Positions 33,966 through 35,399 of a stretch of DNA of 35,399 nucleotides are shown one piece after another. The notes beneath the pieces were generated by a model, which made no database searches, had not been told where the DNA came from, and worked only from the letters and a program-made list of their open reading frames with translations. The DNA is taken from assembly GCA_031258305.1 (NCBI GenBank), contig JAIRNA010000015.1:1-35399 (forward strand). The letters run 5' to 3'. The position numbers and the translations under genes are program-made. The DNA is from Treponema sp. GTDB taxonomy: Bacteria > Spirochaetota > Spirochaetia > Treponematales > Breznakiellaceae. Numbering within the stretch: the stretch's first letter is position 1; each line of letters begins with the position of its first letter.

Positions 33966-34057
33966 GGACACCGCTGACCGCACGGTCGGGACACCGCTGA
34001 CCGCACGGTCGGGACTCGCCTGACAACACGGTCGGGACCTACCTGACCACACGGGTG
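33966..34057. repeat. 23-bp tandem repeat, 4 copies
   Basis: GGACACCGCTGACCGCACGG plus TCG repeats with period 23, starting at 33966, 33989, 34012 and 34035. The later copies grade into the longer array that follows, sharing ACACGG. It lies upstream of the BspA-like fragment. Confidence 0.85.
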
Positions 34058-35296
34058 CGCCACTCGCAGACAAGGTGTCTGACACCGACAACACGGGTGT
34101 GCTACTCGCGAACAAGGCGTCTGACATCATAGCAACACGGGTGCGCCACTCGCAGACAAGGTGTCTGACACCGACAACACGGGTGCGCCCTCGCAGACTA
34201 GGTGTCTGACACCGACAACACGGGTGCGCCACTCGCAGACAAGGTGTCTGACACCATAGCAACACGGGTGCGCCACTCGCAAACAAGGTGTCTGACACCG
34301 ACAACACGGGTGCGCCGCTCGCGAACAAGGCGTCTGACACCATAGCAACACGGGTGCGCCCTCGCAGACAAGGCGTCTGACACCGACCACACGGGTGCGC
34401 CACTCGCAAACAAGGTGTCTGACACCATAGCAACACGGGCGCGCCACTCGCAAACAAGGCGTCTGACACCTAGCAACACGGGTGCGTCACTCGCAGACAA
34501 GGCGTCTGACACCGACAACACGGGTGCGCCACTCGCAGACAAGGTGTCTGACACCAACAACACGGTTGCGCCACTCGCAAACAAGGTGTCTGACACCGAC
34601 AACACGGGTGCGCCCTCGCAGACAAGGTGTCTGACACCATAGCAACACGGGTGCGCCACTCGCAGACAAGGTGTCTGACACCGACAACACGGGTGCGCCA
34701 CTCGCAGACAAGGCGTCTGACACCATAGCAACACGGGTGCGCCCTCGCAGACAAGGTGTCTGACACCAACAACACGGGTGCGCCCTCGCAAACAAGGTGT
34801 CTGACAGACACCTAGCAACACGGGTGCGCCACTCGCAGACAAGGTGTCAGACACCGACAACACGGGTGCATCACTCGCAGACAAGGTGTCTGACACCGAC
34901 AACACGGGTGTGCTACTCGCGAACAAGGTGTCTGACACCAACAACACGGGTGCGCCCTCGCAAACAAGGTGTCTGACAGACACCAACAACACGGTTGCGC
35001 CACTCGCAAACAAGGTGTCTGACACCGACAACACGGTTGCGCCACTCGCAGACAAGGCGTCTGACACCGACAACACGGGTGCGCCACTCGCAGACAAGGT
35101 GTCTGACACCATAGCAACACGGGTGCGCCACTCGCAGACAAGGTGTCTGACACCGACACGGGTGCATCACTCGCAGACTAGGTGTCTGACACCATAGCAA
35201 CACGGGTGCGCCACTCGCAAACAAGGTGTCTGACACCGACAACACGGGTGCGCCACTCGCAGACAAGGTGTCTGACACCGACAACACGGGTGCGCC
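34058..35296. repeat. 39-44-bp tandem array, about 29 copies
   Basis: The unit is ACACGGGTGCGCCACTCGCA, then GACAAGGTGTCTGACACC and a short joiner (GACA, AACA, ATAGCA or TAGCA). The motif TCTGACA (once TCAGACA) occurs about 29 times, at intervals of about 38-45 bp. GGTGTCTGACACC is a near-perfect palindrome. Variation sits in a few positions (GTG/GCG, CAGAC/CAAAC, GCCACTC/GCCCTC, joiner type). Two copies have a duplicated GACA (TCTGACAGACACC). Long open frames through it, Cys-rich on the minus strand, arise because many units are 42 bp; they lack start signals and family resemblance and are not genes. No unrelated spacers exist, so it is not CRISPR. Confidence 0.95.
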
Positions 35297-35399
35297 ATTT
35301 ATGCAAGACGGTAGGGCGGTTTGAAGCTGCGGAAGAAAGGGCCGCTGATGACCCAGAGTAACGCGGGCATTGAACACGTCCCCTGTACTGGACGCTGTT
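35297..35399. other. unassigned contig end
   Basis: About 100 nt of non-repetitive sequence after the array. Two minus-strand frames are open or nearly open, but none shows a start signal or a recognisable motif, so no gene is called. It may be the edge of a gene cut by the contig end. Confidence 0.5.

Noticed and set aside
34198-35377. Long Cys-rich open frames (up to 304 codons) in the large array
   Set aside because: They come from 42-bp units (a multiple of 3) on both strands, with no ribosome binding site and no family resemblance.

Overview
The window looks like a chromosomal piece of a spirochaete, most likely a Treponema-type host-associated (gut or termite-gut) member. The reasons are several proteins with relaxed spirochaete-style lipoprotein signals, the rpmF-acpP-rnc cluster, the FecR/coiled-coil and TPR surface proteins, a putative outer-membrane beta-barrel, a BspA-type leucine-rich-repeat remnant, and poly(C/G) tracts of the kind known upstream of treponemal genes. 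This assignment is inference from gene content; no 16S gene is present. The first 46 bases are an untrimmed Illumina index adapter, so the left end of the contig is technical.

Layout. 1-2600: a 23-bp tandem array, then a minus-strand pair (membrane protein, TPR lipoprotein). 2600-5300: a promoter, a C12 tract and a zinc-ribbon methyltransferase, then the CCA-adding enzyme. 5300-8300: minus-strand rpmF-acpP-rnc, and a DMT transporter/DJ-1 pair. 8380-11150: a GH30 glycosidase lipoprotein with a TraX-family membrane protein. 11160-15050: a promoter, a short leader ORF with a second C12 tract, a DUF4469 (HU-like) protein, a palindromic 23-bp array and a large modular lipoprotein. 15100-18250: a queuosine-precursor transporter behind a preQ1-I riboswitch, a TPR lipoprotein and a DUF4105 membrane protein. 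18350-23110: a FecR/coiled-coil protein and a beta-barrel protein. 23200-28220: a 21-bp array, then on the minus strand trpB, tRNA-Leu(UAA), gyrB, a GerMN protein and trpA. 28300-33500: a TIGR00282 phosphodiesterase, a UPF0158-GNAT fusion, galE-lgt and tyrS. 33680-35296: a BspA-like pseudogene, then 23-bp and about 42-bp tandem arrays running to the contig end.

Most intergenic gaps contain a readable sigma-70 promoter with a 17-bp spacer. In a large subset (gyrB, tyrS, the TIGR00282 gene, the TPR lipoprotein at 15924, the UPF0158-GNAT gene and the leader ORF at 11201) the -10 box ends exactly 6 nt before the ATG and no Shine-Dalgarno sequence is visible, so transcription should start at or next to the start codon (leaderless mRNA). 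Other genes have strong AGGAGG-type sites. Two C12 tracts lie inside short leader ORFs just downstream of promoters, and a C11 tract abuts the gyrB -35 box. Together these suggest expression control by homopolymer-length change.

Functionally the window mixes housekeeping genes (translation: rpmF, tyrS, tRNA-Leu, cca; replication: gyrB; RNA processing: rnc; lipid and lipoprotein biogenesis: acpP, lgt), tryptophan synthase for the last step(s) of Trp synthesis, queuosine salvage, and cell-envelope or polysaccharide-facing proteins (GH30, several lipoproteins, galE, beta-barrel). The tRNA-Leu gene does not encode CCA, so it depends on a CCA-adding enzyme such as the one in the window.
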